Shown: one piece after another, positions 48,206 through 60,400 of the stretch
Position numbering within the stretch: the first letter of the stretch is position 1
How the letters are laid out: each line of letters starts with the position of its first letter
Assembly (NCBI GenBank): GCA_949752735.1
Contig: OX457039.1
Location: 21,684,830 to 21,748,829, forward strand
Source: Lumbricus terrestris
Taxonomy: Eukaryota > Annelida > Clitellata > Crassiclitellata > Lumbricidae
Length of the DNA: 64,000 nt
Direction: 5' to 3'
Notes under the pieces: model-generated
Told to the model about the DNA's origin: nothing
What the model saw: only the letters and a program-made list of their open reading frames with translations
The model's database searches: none
Made by a program: the position numbers and the translations under genes

Positions 48206-49290
48206 AGGACATCCAGAAGTGGCGAATGGAATCCATCCTCCGCAATCCCATTCTCCGCCAACCCATCCACATCATCATCATCAGCATCATCTCCATCACA
48301 GCATGACATCAAACGGCGCTGGAGGGGGTTCATTCCAGATCTCGGGGTCAGTCCATCGAACAAAATGTTCATGGGGGTCGGCGCTGGAACGAACGGCGGC
48401 ATCAACGGTCGCTAGGGGCAGTCAGCATCGTCCCTCTACAGAAGCCAGGCCTACGGACACCTGCCGGGAACACACAAACAGGACAAGGGTTTGTTCTCCA
48501 TGACGCGTCACCACCAGCACCACCAGCACCACCACCACCTGGAGATGGAAGTTGTTGCTTGTTGGAATATTTTCTGCACTCCAAACGCAGATCACGTTAT
48601 AGTAGAAACCACAGTTTGCACAGCGATGCTTCAGTGGTCCAGTCTGAGTCGATAGTGGGATAGTTGCTGTACCTCTTCAACTCACTGCTAATCTTCTGCA
48701 CTAGGTCCTTCGTGTTGATCTCTTCCATCTACAGGTGGTGGTGTTGGTGGTGGTGCTGGTGGTGACCGCCCTTGCCAGACAGTCGTTCGAGGCCCCCTGG
48801 TAGATGATCGTTCTCTTAGCGTTCCTTTTGCCAGCCTTCGTCTGGCAACGCGAGGGGAAGAATAACGAAACGAGAAGAGGTTCGTAGTGTGCGGATTGGG
48901 ACTGGACGACGGCTGGAGGACACGCGACGACGACGATGGAACAGCGGATGGTAGGGGCAGCCCCCCTCTGGTGTACGGGTTGTAGGGGTGCGCTGATTGA
49001 TGCGTCATGGATAGCAAACTCTTATCCTGTTTGAGTGTTCCCGGCAGGTGCCCGTAGATCTGGTTTCTGTAGAGGGACGATGCTGATTGCCCCTGGTGAG
49101 TGGTGACCGTTGATGCCGTCGTTCGTTCCAGCGCAAACCCCCGATGGACTGACTCCGAGATCTGGAATGAACCCCCTCCAGCGTCGTTTTATGTCATGCT
49201 GTGATGGAGATGTTGCTGATAATGATGTGGATGGGTTGGCGGAGGATGAAATTGTGCAGGATGGATTCCATTCGCCTTCTACCCCGTTCC
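48206..49290. pseudogene. Onecut-like (CUT-homeobox) pseudogene in inverted duplication
   Basis: The two arms, 48,206-48,545 (+) and about 48,660-49,290 (-), are similar over GAATGGAATCCATCCT, a His-rich stretch, GGGTTCATTCCAGATCTC and CAGCATCGTCCCTCTACAGA. In the - arm, a GHHQHHHQHHH run and one in-frame stop precede MEEINTKDLVQKISSEL, nearly identical to the start of the Onecut CUT domain. The match stops soon after (KRYS), and no homeodomain is seen. The + arm stops matching at the codons LEMEV and lacks about 250 bp present in the other arm. Stops and frameshifts show it is not functional. A retrocopy later duplicated is possible. Confidence 0.6.
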
Positions 49291-49901
49291 GCTTCTCGTC
49301 CGCCTCAGTCTCCGAACGATCCATCCATTTCCGAGACACTTCCGCTTGTCATGAACCCAAAAGTTCCGTTGACGAACTTCTCGGAAACGCTTCCGATCGC
49401 TGCCATTGTAGTTTTCTTGCAGTGTCACATTTGCAAAGTTGATTCCATTGCTTTCCGTGACCCCAAAAATGCTAAGTTGGAGTCCGAATTCATGTTTCCA
49501 TTGAATACATCACTTCACTTATAGCAATTTCGACATTCTGGCCGCCATTTTCCCGCCATTTTGGCTTTCTTCCAGTGCTACATATGTGCCTTTGATTCCA
49601 TTGCATGCCTAGAACCCTTGCATCTTAATTTAAATTACAAAATCGTGTTCATATCACATACAATACCCGACTTACAGCCTTTTTAAGCAATAGGCCGCCA
49701 TTTCGGCCGCCATCTTGTTTTCCCATGCAACCGTTAAAAATTAAGCTTCCTAACCACGATTTTCGTTTTCAGGAGGGTCAAATTAGTCTAGAAAAGCATG
49801 TTAGCAAATTATTACATGATTTGCTTCTAACAGTATCATTTCCAGATTCCATGCCTGGTCCAATTGGCGGCCATCTATTTTCCCGCCAAAATTAGACCAC
49901 T
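49291..49901. other. Flank of the Onecut-like copy
   Basis: GCCGCCATTTTCCCGCCATT and relatives recur (49,540, 49,692, 49,708, 49,868), and ATTCCATTGC recurs. The - strand open segment (MAAIGSVSEKFVNGTFGFM, 49,360-49,410) may be part of the same pseudogene. No firm call. Confidence 0.4.
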
Positions 49902-49909
49902 TGCCGTGG

Positions 49910-50711
49910 GGTAAACGGACATTAGCCCCCCTGGACATTATTCCCCCCCGGACATTGTCCCCCCCGGACATTAGCCCCCCCGGACATTATCCCCCCCGGG
50001 GTAGGACATTATCCCCCCCCAGTATATGATAGCATTACCTAAAAGTGATGCACAAAATGTAATTAATGGGCCTATGTTATATGAATATCTATACATTACA
50101 CATTAGTTTAACATCCTGTAGGAATATACTAAGTTACTTGAAGGTTTAATATGTATATTATAAGACATTTTAAAGGCCTGAAACGACGCTAAGAAGTCTA
50201 CGAAGCTCATACGTAAATGTCGTTAATAAACCTTCGTTGTAGCCATAACTGACACTAGCAAGTAGGCCTACTTACTGTATACGATACCCATTCGTTCATT
50301 TATCTAATGTATTGAATCTAATTTTGAATTGAAATGACACTAATAAGTCTAGGAAGCTGAAACATAGCCTAACTGACGTTAACAAATCTTTGTTGTGAGA
50401 CACTAAACAAATAGACTGTATAGGCCCTACATACGATTCCCATTCGTTCATTTCAAATCTAAGTCTAGGCTTAGGCCTATTGATACAATTAGGACCTAAA
50501 TGACACTAAGTACTTTTGTTTGCATGTGACTGCCAGTGACAAGTCTTATCGGTTACGGCATTATTCTACGATTTGCACATAGGGGGGGGGACTTTGTCCG
50601 GGGGGCTAATGTCCTACGCAAAATCGGGGGGGAATATGTCCGGGGGGGCTAATGTCCGGGGGGATAATGTCCGGGGGGGATAATGTCCAGGGGGGCTAAT
50701 GTCCTACAACC
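49910..50711. mobile_element. GGT...ACC foldback element with GGACATTATCCCCCC termini (802 bp)
   Basis: The left end reads GGTAAACGGACATTAGCCCC and the right end, inverted, GGTTGTAGGACATTAGCCCC. Both arms contain about 5-6 tandem units of GGACATTATCCCCCCC. TGCCGTGG flanks both sides exactly (49,902-49,909 and 50,712-50,719). The centre (50,030-50,575) has no coding capacity. Confidence 0.9.
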
Positions 50712-50719
50712 TGCCGTGG

Positions 50720-51435
50720 TCCGATTTCTTGCAACTTTTAGTATGTTCATCACCAGACCTAAGAAACCAGAAAATCGTCATAAAACGCTTTCTTGCAATT
50801 TTTTGGGGGTCACCAATTTTTTCCCCTTAGATTGACCCGACTAAGTTGGAGAAAGTCGGCGAAGGATGGCGCTCACCGAAAACGGCGATAAGAGGAACCC
50901 AAAGTAGGCAATGTAGATCGTGTACAGATGGGAACCCAGGACACAACCTTGGGGTAAAGTAACCGGAGCAGAGGTCCAAGATGATTTAACTGTAGGCTTA
51001 AGTCAAATTTAGCCACAGTGTAATAACGGCCCCAAAGGTATTTAGCTTACGGAGTAAGCCACCGAAGTGAATTTTCCCGAGTTGTACGAACGCTTGTATG
51101 TACAAAGAGTGCACAAGGTCTAGCCTAATGAGTGATCTTATCTGCATTAATTTTATTAATTGACTCCGATTTTCAACTGCGGCAATCGACAATAGGGCCT
51201 ATTGTTATATCATCATCATCACAGGCCTGTTAATTATATATTAATATATTATTATTAAAACGGCCTGCAGTCTTAAAGTATGCAAGTCAAAAGCCATAAA
51301 ATTTTCAATTAGGCCCAAGTTTTCTTCTTAGCTAGGCCTCATGTGCACGATTTATGATGCAACGATTTAGGCCTACTAGGCTAGGCCTACATACTTATCA
51401 TGTACAACTTTCTTGCTACGTAGTCTAATATTAAA
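50720..51435. other. Unassigned intergenic stretch
   Basis: AT-rich with several TAGGCCTA words near 51,330-51,390. No feature supported. Confidence 0.4.
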
Positions 51436-51605
51436 TAGGATAATACAGCGTTATAAATAGCCTAATACTGCGTTATAAATAGCCTAATACAGCATTATAA
51501 ATAGGCCTATACTCTTATACAGCATTATAAATAGGCTAATACAGCGTTATAAAAAAAGCTAATACAGCGTTATAAATAGGATAATACAGCGTTATAAATA
51601 GTAAT
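51436..51605 (+). repeat. 22-bp tandem repeat, left part of an interrupted array
   Basis: About seven units of TAATACAGCGTTATAAATAG, some with GGC or CC ends. The array resumes at 52,353 after a LINE insertion. Confidence 0.9.
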
Positions 51606-51607
51606 TT

Positions 51608-52352
51608 AGTTTGGGCATCTACATATAAACCCAGGCTCAATAAATTGGTACTACTCCAAAAACGTGCAATAGGCTACGTATCATAGCGGGAGTTAAGCCT
51701 TTTATTCACTCAAGTCCTTTATTTCAATCATTTATTTATTAAAGTTTCACCAAATAATGACTTTCCAGATAGGAGTCTTTATGTATCGGTTCTCCCATGA
51801 TCTCCTATCCCTTAACTTTGCAGGGTTCTTCCAAAAAGGATCTGAAATACACTACTATTCCACTAGGAACTCCTCTCATTATCGAGCCATATCCGTTCGA
51901 TTAAATTCAAGAAGATTCCATATTAAATATACTGGGCCATGTATAATTATGGAACTCGTTTCCTAATCATATTCAGCAAGCTTCCAGTTTACAAAGGGCA
52001 AAAACACTACTGCGCAACTACTTGATTAATGACTGCAAAGATATTTAACCTTATTGGCACTGTTTTCTTATTTTATTTTTTATTATTTTTGTGTGTGTTT
52101 GTTTTGTGTTCTTTAGTTAAGTTTATTACATTAATTGTCATCTCATGCTGTTTCTTTTTAGCTTATTGTTCAATTCATGATGTCAACCGTCTAGCCATCA
52201 TTCTGTTAAAATTGCACATGTAATTAGGTGTCCCTGTTAGCGGGATATTCATCCCTTAGGGCAGGGCCTTCCTTGTTGCCATCCGATTATGCGAAACATG
52301 TTATACTATGTCTATTGTTTATGGTTGATGGTTGCAATAAAATGAATTGAAT
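51608..52352 (+). mobile_element. LINE 3' end, same family as the 14.3 kb LINE, inserted in a tandem array
   Basis: It starts at the position equivalent to 16,515 of the larger element (TTTGGGCATCTACATA) and keeps short pieces of the C-terminal frame. It ends GTTGCAATAAAATGAATTGA, the same terminus as the 14.3 kb copy. It is 5' truncated, as is usual for target-primed insertion. Confidence 0.88.
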
Positions 52353-52419
52353 TAATACAGCATTATAAATAGGCTAATACAGCGTTATAAAAAGCTAATA
52401 CAGCGTTATACATAGGCCA
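52353..52419 (+). repeat. 22-bp tandem repeat, right part of the interrupted array
   Basis: Three units of TAATACAGCGTTATAAATAG follow the LINE tail directly. Confidence 0.88.
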
Positions 52420-52553
52420 ATTATGTGGAGGTCATAATTAGACATTTATTTTGCGCATGCACATTCTTTCCTCGAACGCACATCGCCTAAATCCTAATTA
52501 TGACCTCGCAACGCCCGCATGCATCGTATGTAATATATGGACATCCCTCAATT

Positions 52554-53100
52554 GGTTCTAGGACAAAATGGTAGCGGACAAAATGGTACGGACAAAACAG
52601 TATGTTTAAATGGAAGCTGGATGAGGATATTTTACTGCTGAAATAGAGGGTGGATGGCTTTTTTGTGGCTGAAGTAGAGCTCTAGTAAAGAAAAAAGCTT
52701 GAGATAAGGTGGCTGGATCGGCGAAAAAAAATGCTCGAGAAATGGAAGCTGAATTGATGTCTTTCATTCATGTGTTTCATGATGTATCCAGCTTCAATTT
52801 CAGTCATAAGATTCCTTAAATTAAGGTTCCTCCATTTGTAATGCATCTTTCATTAATCCAGCTTCTATTTCAGCTATGAAAATACCCTGATAGGCCTACA
52901 GATTCTATATCTAAAAGCATTATTTTCATCAATCCAGCTTCCATTTCATATATAAAAATATCCATGCAGAACCTTCATCCGGCTTCCATTTCACATGCGT
53001 CTTTTCATTAATCCAGCTTCTATTTCATATATAAAAATTCACTAATCCAGCTTTCATTTCATTCATACCATTTTGTCCGCTACCATTTTGTCCTGTCACC
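52554..53100. mobile_element. GGT...ACC foldback element with GGACAAAATGGTA termini (547 bp)
   Basis: The left end reads GGTTCTAGGACAAAATGGTA and the right end, inverted, GGTGACAGGACAAAATGGTA, followed by a second GCGGACAAAATGGTA unit on both sides. Flanks are CCTCAATT (52,546-52,553) and CCTTAATT (53,101-53,108), 8 bp with one mismatch. The interior is a long palindrome of GGAAGCTGGATGA units on the left and ATCCAGCTTCCATTTC units on the right, the same repeat as at 11,212-11,530. Confidence 0.88.
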
Positions 53101-53108
53101 CCTTAATT

Positions 53109-53639
53109 AGTAGCCAGATATATCAGCTGGTTGCTTCAGCCACAGATTCATTCTTCAACAAAAGCGGCCGCTATATCAATTTTCAAAATGATTGAACAGA
53201 AGAGGATCGATCGTTTACAACAACGCTGGGTAAAGAATGAAAGAATGTGTTCCTAAGACAAAGATCTGTGGCACTCCTAGAAGGACAGGGACATACACAG
53301 ACCTAGAGAGTCAAGATACGATCATCAGAGATCATTCAGATAAGTAAGATTGAAACCAGCAGAGGGATTAACTTTGAAAAAATAGGAGGATTAAAGGGTC
53401 ATAATCCACCATTTGCAAATAAACGAGCACCATAAAATTTTGTCAATAAATGAGGAGACATTGCAAAGAGCGATCCACATATCACCCACCGGTCACTCTT
53501 TCCTCACAGAATAAGAACCACTCTTCAATGTTGAACATCAACTCCCTATAATAATGCTGGTCTCATTTCCCTTAACCTCTTTCAAACTTCATAAACGCTG
53601 GTGTCCGACCTAATATTGGTGGTCTCCAGAGGTCTGGCC
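53109..53639. other. Unassigned intergenic stretch
   Basis: No feature supported. A NotI-type GCGGCCGC lies at 53,165-53,172. Confidence 0.4.
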
Positions 53640-54015
53640 ACATACCTTCATTTGGGATTCTCTCCACTGGCTTCCTGTGCCCCAATGCATTCAGTTCAAA
53701 ATGTCAACTCTTATGTACACAAGCAACCAAAGTAGCTCCTTCAACCCTTTATAGTTCAAGATCTTCTGTACCTCAGTATCTTCACTCCCTTGTCAATTCA
53801 CTCTCCGCCGGAGACCTTCTGGTTGTTCATTCCACGTATAGGAATACTGCTCAATCTACAAGTTTTAACTATGTAGGCCCCTACAGTTGGAACCGTCTTC
53901 CACAGTCTTCCCTGTTTAAAAAAATGTCTGAAGTTCAGTTTTTTCTTTACTGTACTTCAGTCGACAGTGCCTCTGAATTGCAGAAGAGCATCACAACGTC
54001 AAAAAACAATTTCTA
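53640..54015 (+). mobile_element. L2-like LINE 3' fragment, decayed
   Basis: The + strand reads WDSLHWLPVPQCIQFKMSTL, matching the HWLPV.QRI.FK block of L2-like polymerases, followed by stops. The end, GCCTCTGAATTGCAGAAG, is a weak remnant of the 3' hairpin. Confidence 0.7.
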
Positions 54016-54299
54016 AAGTGTGTATGTTGAGACTTCAAAACTTAACAGTACTACAAGCATGCAATTACTAAACGTGATGAGGAATCAAACATTGCAATAT
54101 GAAGTCGTTAGTGATTTCACAAATGATACAATGAAACAATGATTTGTTTTCTACCATACGACAGGCTGTAAAAGCAACTACAGTCAAGTAAGCAAATTAA
54201 ATGTTTAATCAGAACTTTGTTAGATACTAAATGTTTAGAAGCAATGTCAAAACGCTGAACGTGAACAAACACGCCTGTTATATGTAAAGGCAAAATGAA

Positions 54300-54472
54300 C
54301 TATTGCTTCAATAGTTCTTTGACAGAAGTGACAATGTGACGAGCATTGATGCCAAACAACTCCAGCAGTTCTTCCGACTTTCCACTGCGAGGAACAGCAG
54401 ACACAGCCAGTCGCTTGACAATAATGTTGCGCTCACTGGAAACAGCTGCAGCAACAGCTTCACCAATTCCAC
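54300..54472 (-). CDS. TKT: TKT last exon
   Basis: The acceptor TTTGACAG precedes GTGGAATTGG. It completes a split Gly codon, reads [20 protein letters not shown], and ends KELLKQ with TAG at 54300-54302. The match to the transketolase C-terminus is complete. Confidence 0.96.
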
Positions 54473-57400
54473 CTGTCAAATGAGAAATAATAATGAATAA
54501 TTAACTGTAAGTTCTGCAGTTAAACTGACAGTAAAACATTCAGACATGACTTCCACATCGAAACTTAGTGAGTGGGTCATAGGTTAGTTTAAACATATCT
54601 CATCTCAAATAACTGTTGTCAAATGAACTTGGTAGTGCTTCACAACTTGTGTTCAATGTGCCCACCACCAGTGCCAAAACTTCTTTTGAGTCTCTTTGCA
54701 AAGTTCTTTTCTGATTAATCTGACAGATTCCTTATTTACCAATTTGATTGTCATCTTGCCAAGTGACTTCTCAGTGACGCGCAGCTACGCTGGTACCCTG
54801 TTTCTTTTTTTAGATAGTAATAATAATGATCATCTGGCAATAGCAAGGCTATTTGATACCAATTATTTGAGATGAGAAAAAAATCGTGTTTTTGTTACTT
54901 TTTTTGTTGCGTTTCGTTTTTGAATCGTCAAAAAACGGTGGGTGACCTCCCTAAAAGTGGTATAACTTTTGTTCTGTTTGAAATATTTTGTTAGAATCTG
55001 ACCATCATGTGCAGATATGAATTGTCTTTAAGCCTGTAAAATTTCATTTCGATATTCTTACTTTTGGCCAAGATATTGGCCAGAATAATCAGATTGGTTT
55101 TTTGTTACTTTTTTGTTGCGTCGCGCTTTTAAATAATCAAAAACGGTGGGTGACCTCACTTAAAGTGGTGCAACTTATGTTGTGTTTGATATTATTTTGA
55201 TGAAATCTGACCATCATGTGTAAATATGAATTGTCTTTAAGACTGCAAAATTTCATTTCAAATTTCTTACTTGTGGCCAAGATAATGGCAAAAAACCTAG
55301 GGGGGTCTCTTTTTTTGCGCACCCTTTACATGTTTTTTTCAAATGTAACAAGAGGTAAGAATCTGATTAGGACACCAGAAAACATGGATGCAGTTAAAAA
55401 AGACTACACTTGATGCAATCATCTTCTGACAATCTTTCTGCTGAAACACTCGAGAACAAAGAAAGAAGTCCATCCAAGTTCATCACCAGCATGGTGTTGA
55501 ATTGTTTAAAGAGTTTCTTCAACAATTAACAAGTCTGCAGAGAAACGTAATTCAAAGCAACATAAATGTTAGGGCAAGTCATGGCATATTTCTTTTGCAG
55601 GGTTTGAAAGTCCACATAGTTGCCAGCAGGTTGTATGCAGCCCATGGACTGCACTATGCACTGCTGGCCTAAATCAACAACCACCAGTCTAATATAAACA
55701 TTCAAAGAAATTCCTGTTTACAGAAAAAGTAGTTCACAGTCCTGATCATATAAATTGGAGATGCAAACTATCTCACTGGCACATCCCAATTATGCAGAAA
55801 GTTTTGAGGTACTACAAGCCATTCCTACTCAAGCGCTTGAAACTCTGAAAAAAATATCAACAAATATTAAGTTTGTAAAAAGGACACACCTTCCGGATAA
55901 TGATCCTCCACAACAAGTATCCTGCCTCCAGTTTTCCGAGCACTGAAGATAAGAGTTGAAGTGTCAATGGGTTTGATGGTGAAGAGATCTATGACGCATA
56001 TGTTGATTCCAGCCGCTTCAAGTTCTGCTGCAGCTTTCAGTGCTTCATCCAAAGTGACACAAGCACCGACGACTGTCACCTGGTCAGTGTCACTCTGTCG
56101 CACAATCTACAGCAACAAATCAAACGACGATCTAATGATGCTACCACCATTGCTTCTGCCTCAATCCTTGCTCACAAGGTACGTGCAGTGTATAAAAGAA
56201 AAGCAAAGATTAGGTGCTGCTTGGAATAATTAATCATTTAAGGTAGATTAATATGCAAAATTATCCTTCAGCATGTTCATTACAGTCATATTATGGGTAA
56301 ACATTTCTGCAATTGGAGATTTGAGATTTTATTTGATGGTGGTTGTATTCTACCAATTCAGAGGTCAATGTAGTCATCACCACTTAGACTTTCATCTCCA
56401 CGCATGAACTTTGCACAAGTCATTCAAATACCAATTTGCCCAAATTCCAGCGTTCGTGGTCAGGTAACATAAGCAAATGAGTTGGTGAACAACAAGACGT
56501 ACTTGCCACCCTTCAAATGCCACCACCACTCTATCTTCTTTGTCATTCCTTGCTCACTTGTCTTGTGTTTAGACACATTCAGCTATATTAGTTACAATGT
56601 ATGCCATATTCTCCATGGTGGCTTATTTTAGAAACAAAAATCTCAGGTTAGCACGGCTGTAGCACCCATTCAAACAAACACCGGTGGTGAAGGATGTATC
56701 ACTCGACTAAAATCACTGAAAATTAGCACGCCATGCAATCACTGTCTTATATTTTACAATCATAGATGTTGTCCTTTCGGTATCCGGACATTACCCCCAC
56801 CCCCGACCATAGCCCCGCCATTACATACGTACTTACGCACATACATACATTATCGCAGCCTGGGTTCAAGCCTCGCTCAGGGCAAAAAATTATTACGCAC
56901 ATACATACATTATCGCAGCCTGGGTTCAAGCCTCGCTCAGGGCAAAAAATTATTACGCACATACATACATTATCGCAGCCTGGGTTCAAGCCTCGCTCAG
57001 GGCAAAAAATTATTACGCACATACATACATTATCGCAGCCTGGGTTCAAGCCTCGCTCAGGGCAAAAAATTATTACGCACATACATACATTATCGCAGCC
57101 TGGGTTCAAGCCTCGCTCAGGGCAAAAAATTAATCGAATTTTCTGCTAGCTGTCAGTGGCACTTTCTGTTGTGTTGTTTGCCTCGGGTCTGTTGAAAATA
57201 AGACTGCCCCTCCCACTCCCGGCTTGGCCGTACCAGGAGCGTTCTAGCACTGAGGCCATTAGTGTTAAGCTACCGAGCTTGTTGTAGTCGATCTGCGTGT
57301 TGTGCAAAGCTGGCCGTATTTCGTATAACTTGTATCTGTAATCATTCTGCGGTCTGTGAGATTGAATGTTAATAAATGAAGATTATTATTATTAAACCGT

Positions 57401-60400
57401 CTGTTTACATTTAGGGCCAGTTTATGTATGTATGTAAGTATGTATGTGTGAATATGTATGTGTGTATGTAAGTATTACATATATATGTATGTATGTATGT
57501 ATATATATGTACACTGTGTCCGGATAAAAAGTAGACCCCACAAAAAGTGTAATAACTCGGTCAAAACTTTTAGGATTTGTCTGAAAGTTTAAACAGAGCA
57601 ACAGTGACCATATTTACACGAGATCCTAAAACCGATTAGAAATATTTGTGAGTTTGTCAAAGTTATGAGTGTTTAAAATGCAGCACCAAAAAATTAAACT
57701 TTCCAACATGGAAAACCTGAAAGGAAGTGAAATTCAGCTATACATGGTGCTCAAAATGTCCTTCTTGTTCACGAACACACGACCGTAGACGTAGCAGTTG
57801 TCCAGGGATACACTCGGCTTCATACCACCCAGCTGTGGCCGCCCAGCAATCCAGGCCTCGATCCGGAGTACCAGGTGCATTTACTGGAGGAGCGCGTTTT
57901 TCGTTCACGCGTATTCATGGCATCGATAACCGTATAGGGCGTAGGGCGCGTCTGATTGAAGAGTGGCAGATGTTTGACCAGGTGATCATCGACCGGACCA
58001 TCAAATAGTAGCGTCTACGTCTACAGTAGTGTCCGTGAACAAGAAGGACATTTTGAACACAGGATATAGCTGAATTTCACTTTTTTCAGGTTTTCCATGC
58101 TGGAAAGTTCAATTTTTTGGTGCTGCATTTTAAACGCTCTTAAATTTGATAAACTCACAAATATTTCTAATCAGCTTTAGGATCTCGTGTAAATATGGTC
58201 ACTGTTGCTCTGTTTAAAATTTCAGACAAATCCTAAGAGTTTTGACCGAGTTATTACACTTTTTTGTGGGGTCTACTTTTTATCCGGACACAGTGTATAT
58301 ATATTTTTGCTGTGCTAGAGTCGGGAGCGCTTCTGAGTAGTCCCCTTGAAGAAGCGCTATATAAATTCTTGAATGAATGAATGTTTTAGCATAAACATAC
58401 ACATACATACGTACGTTTGAACGTATGTACATAATACATACATGTATTAAGCATAAACATACATACGTAAGTACATACATACGTACTTACGCACATACAT
58501 ACATTAGGGTGTGTCTAAAAATTAAAATGTCGATGTTAATAACGACCAATATATTTTTGTGTTCAACCTTCAGAAATATAGTTACCTGCCAAATTAGATG
58601 AAAATCGGAATAGATTTAGGACTTGCTCAAAGCACTGGAAGAATAGCCACTTAGGCGACATTGTGACAGATTGTAATTTTCACAGATCCAAGCAAATTTG
58701 AACACATAAACATCAGATATAAGGCAAAATCCAAAGAAGTACTGCAAGTTGTCATAGTTTATTCCTCTTAGGACATTTGAAAAATCTGGTTTTACTTGAC
58801 CATTGCAGAACAAATTATTTCTCCCCCTTATTTCTGACCAGGACTTTATTGAAGGACTGGATAAAAGTCACTCTGCCAGATCATTCGTCACTCTTAGGTG
58901 GGGTCAGATATGATGACTCACGTATGGATTCCCCTTTGGGCTTCATTGTTTCAGGTACATACAGATAGCACTTCACGTGAGACTAAGTTGCTGTCACAGA
59001 GAGTGACACTTCAAGTACATGATTCCATACCTTTTCAAAGTTGGATGGTCGACATTATCCTCTCTGTTCTCTGACGTTGCTTAATGGAAAATTGATAACT
59101 GAAAAGCCACAACTCGATCATGTAAATCATCCAACGCCCTCGGTGAAATGCACCTGGTTACCTGAACTTTATTCCCTTGGTAAAATTCATCTTTGGAAAA
59201 CGACTATTAGATCTAATAGCTCTTGACTATAGACTTCCAATACTGGAGTCCCTGCAGAATCATGCAGTGAAACACTTTTCCAGAGCAATTTCAGATAGCC
59301 TACATGATATCGATGGCAAGGTTCAAGAGGTCCTTTCCTAATTTCGCTTCCAGATTCATGCATATGCCGCTCTTGCAACTCGTTTTACTCCACACTGTGT
59401 CAAAACACATGGCCAGGATTTTGTCTTCCAATCTCCAGCTTCAGATCTCAGACAACTAGAATCTGGCATGATAGTAGCTGTCACTGATTGGAGTAAGACG
59501 ATGGCCAATAGTTTGGTAACATCATTTTGAAATAATATACCATTATCGTCCTGTCTTTGTAACATCTGGCATAATCTTGTCATTTAAGTGAAGAGTAAGG
59601 GGAAACTGTGGCTCAGAAGAATCTCTGCTGCCAGGGCTGCAAGATCATCTCTTCCAAAAAAAAGTACAATTGGTACTTTCTCTTATAGGTTGTCATCCAG
59701 ACTCTGATTCCTTGGTGTAGGCGTAAATTGAGTAGTACCTTGCATCAGTGGCGTAGCCAAGAATCTCTGATGGGGGGTTTGGGATTTTATGGCCTGACCG
59801 GATGCCCTTTCTGACACCAAACCAACAGTGTTACAGTAAATAACAAGGGAATAAAGTAACAAAGAGAATAAAGTAAGAAAAACAATTGTTACTATAAACA
59901 ATTGTTTTGTTTTTATTATTTAAGTGGATAAATAACATTTTTTTAAATTTTCTAAGCCAATGGGGGGTTTTAACCCCCGAAACCCTCCTTGGCTACGCCA
60001 CTGCCTTGCATGGGAACCTCTCCTTTGTGAAGACAGCTTCGCATAGCCGAAGTGATATCAGTACTGCCTATCAACTAAATCTCAGCTTTTTGCAATAAAT
60101 TTTGCATTGCGCCTGCCATATGATACAAGAATGAAAAGCACCACTTCCCGCCATTTGCAACACATGACCAGTGACAAAAATAACATCATATCAGTTACGA
60201 CATGATCATGAATGTTTATTTGTTGGGAACTAGTCACTGAGAAGGGTTCTATAGCATGCAGCTCGTATGTATTGAAATAGTAGATTGTAATGCTTGCAAT
60301 GCAACCGAGTTCCTAACTTCAGTCCTCTTGAGCAAGTCCTAAATGTTCAGCTATCGAGATATAATTTCAGATACTCAGTTTACACATGATTTGGCACGAT

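Noticed and set aside
56834..57131. CRISPR-like array
   Set aside because: The repeat and the would-be spacers are all identical and this is animal DNA; it is a simple tandem array.
56766..57149. Repeat proteins on both strands ([11 protein letters not shown] and [10 protein letters not shown] units)
   Set aside because: The 60-bp period is a multiple of three, which opens several frames at once; no start context or family support.
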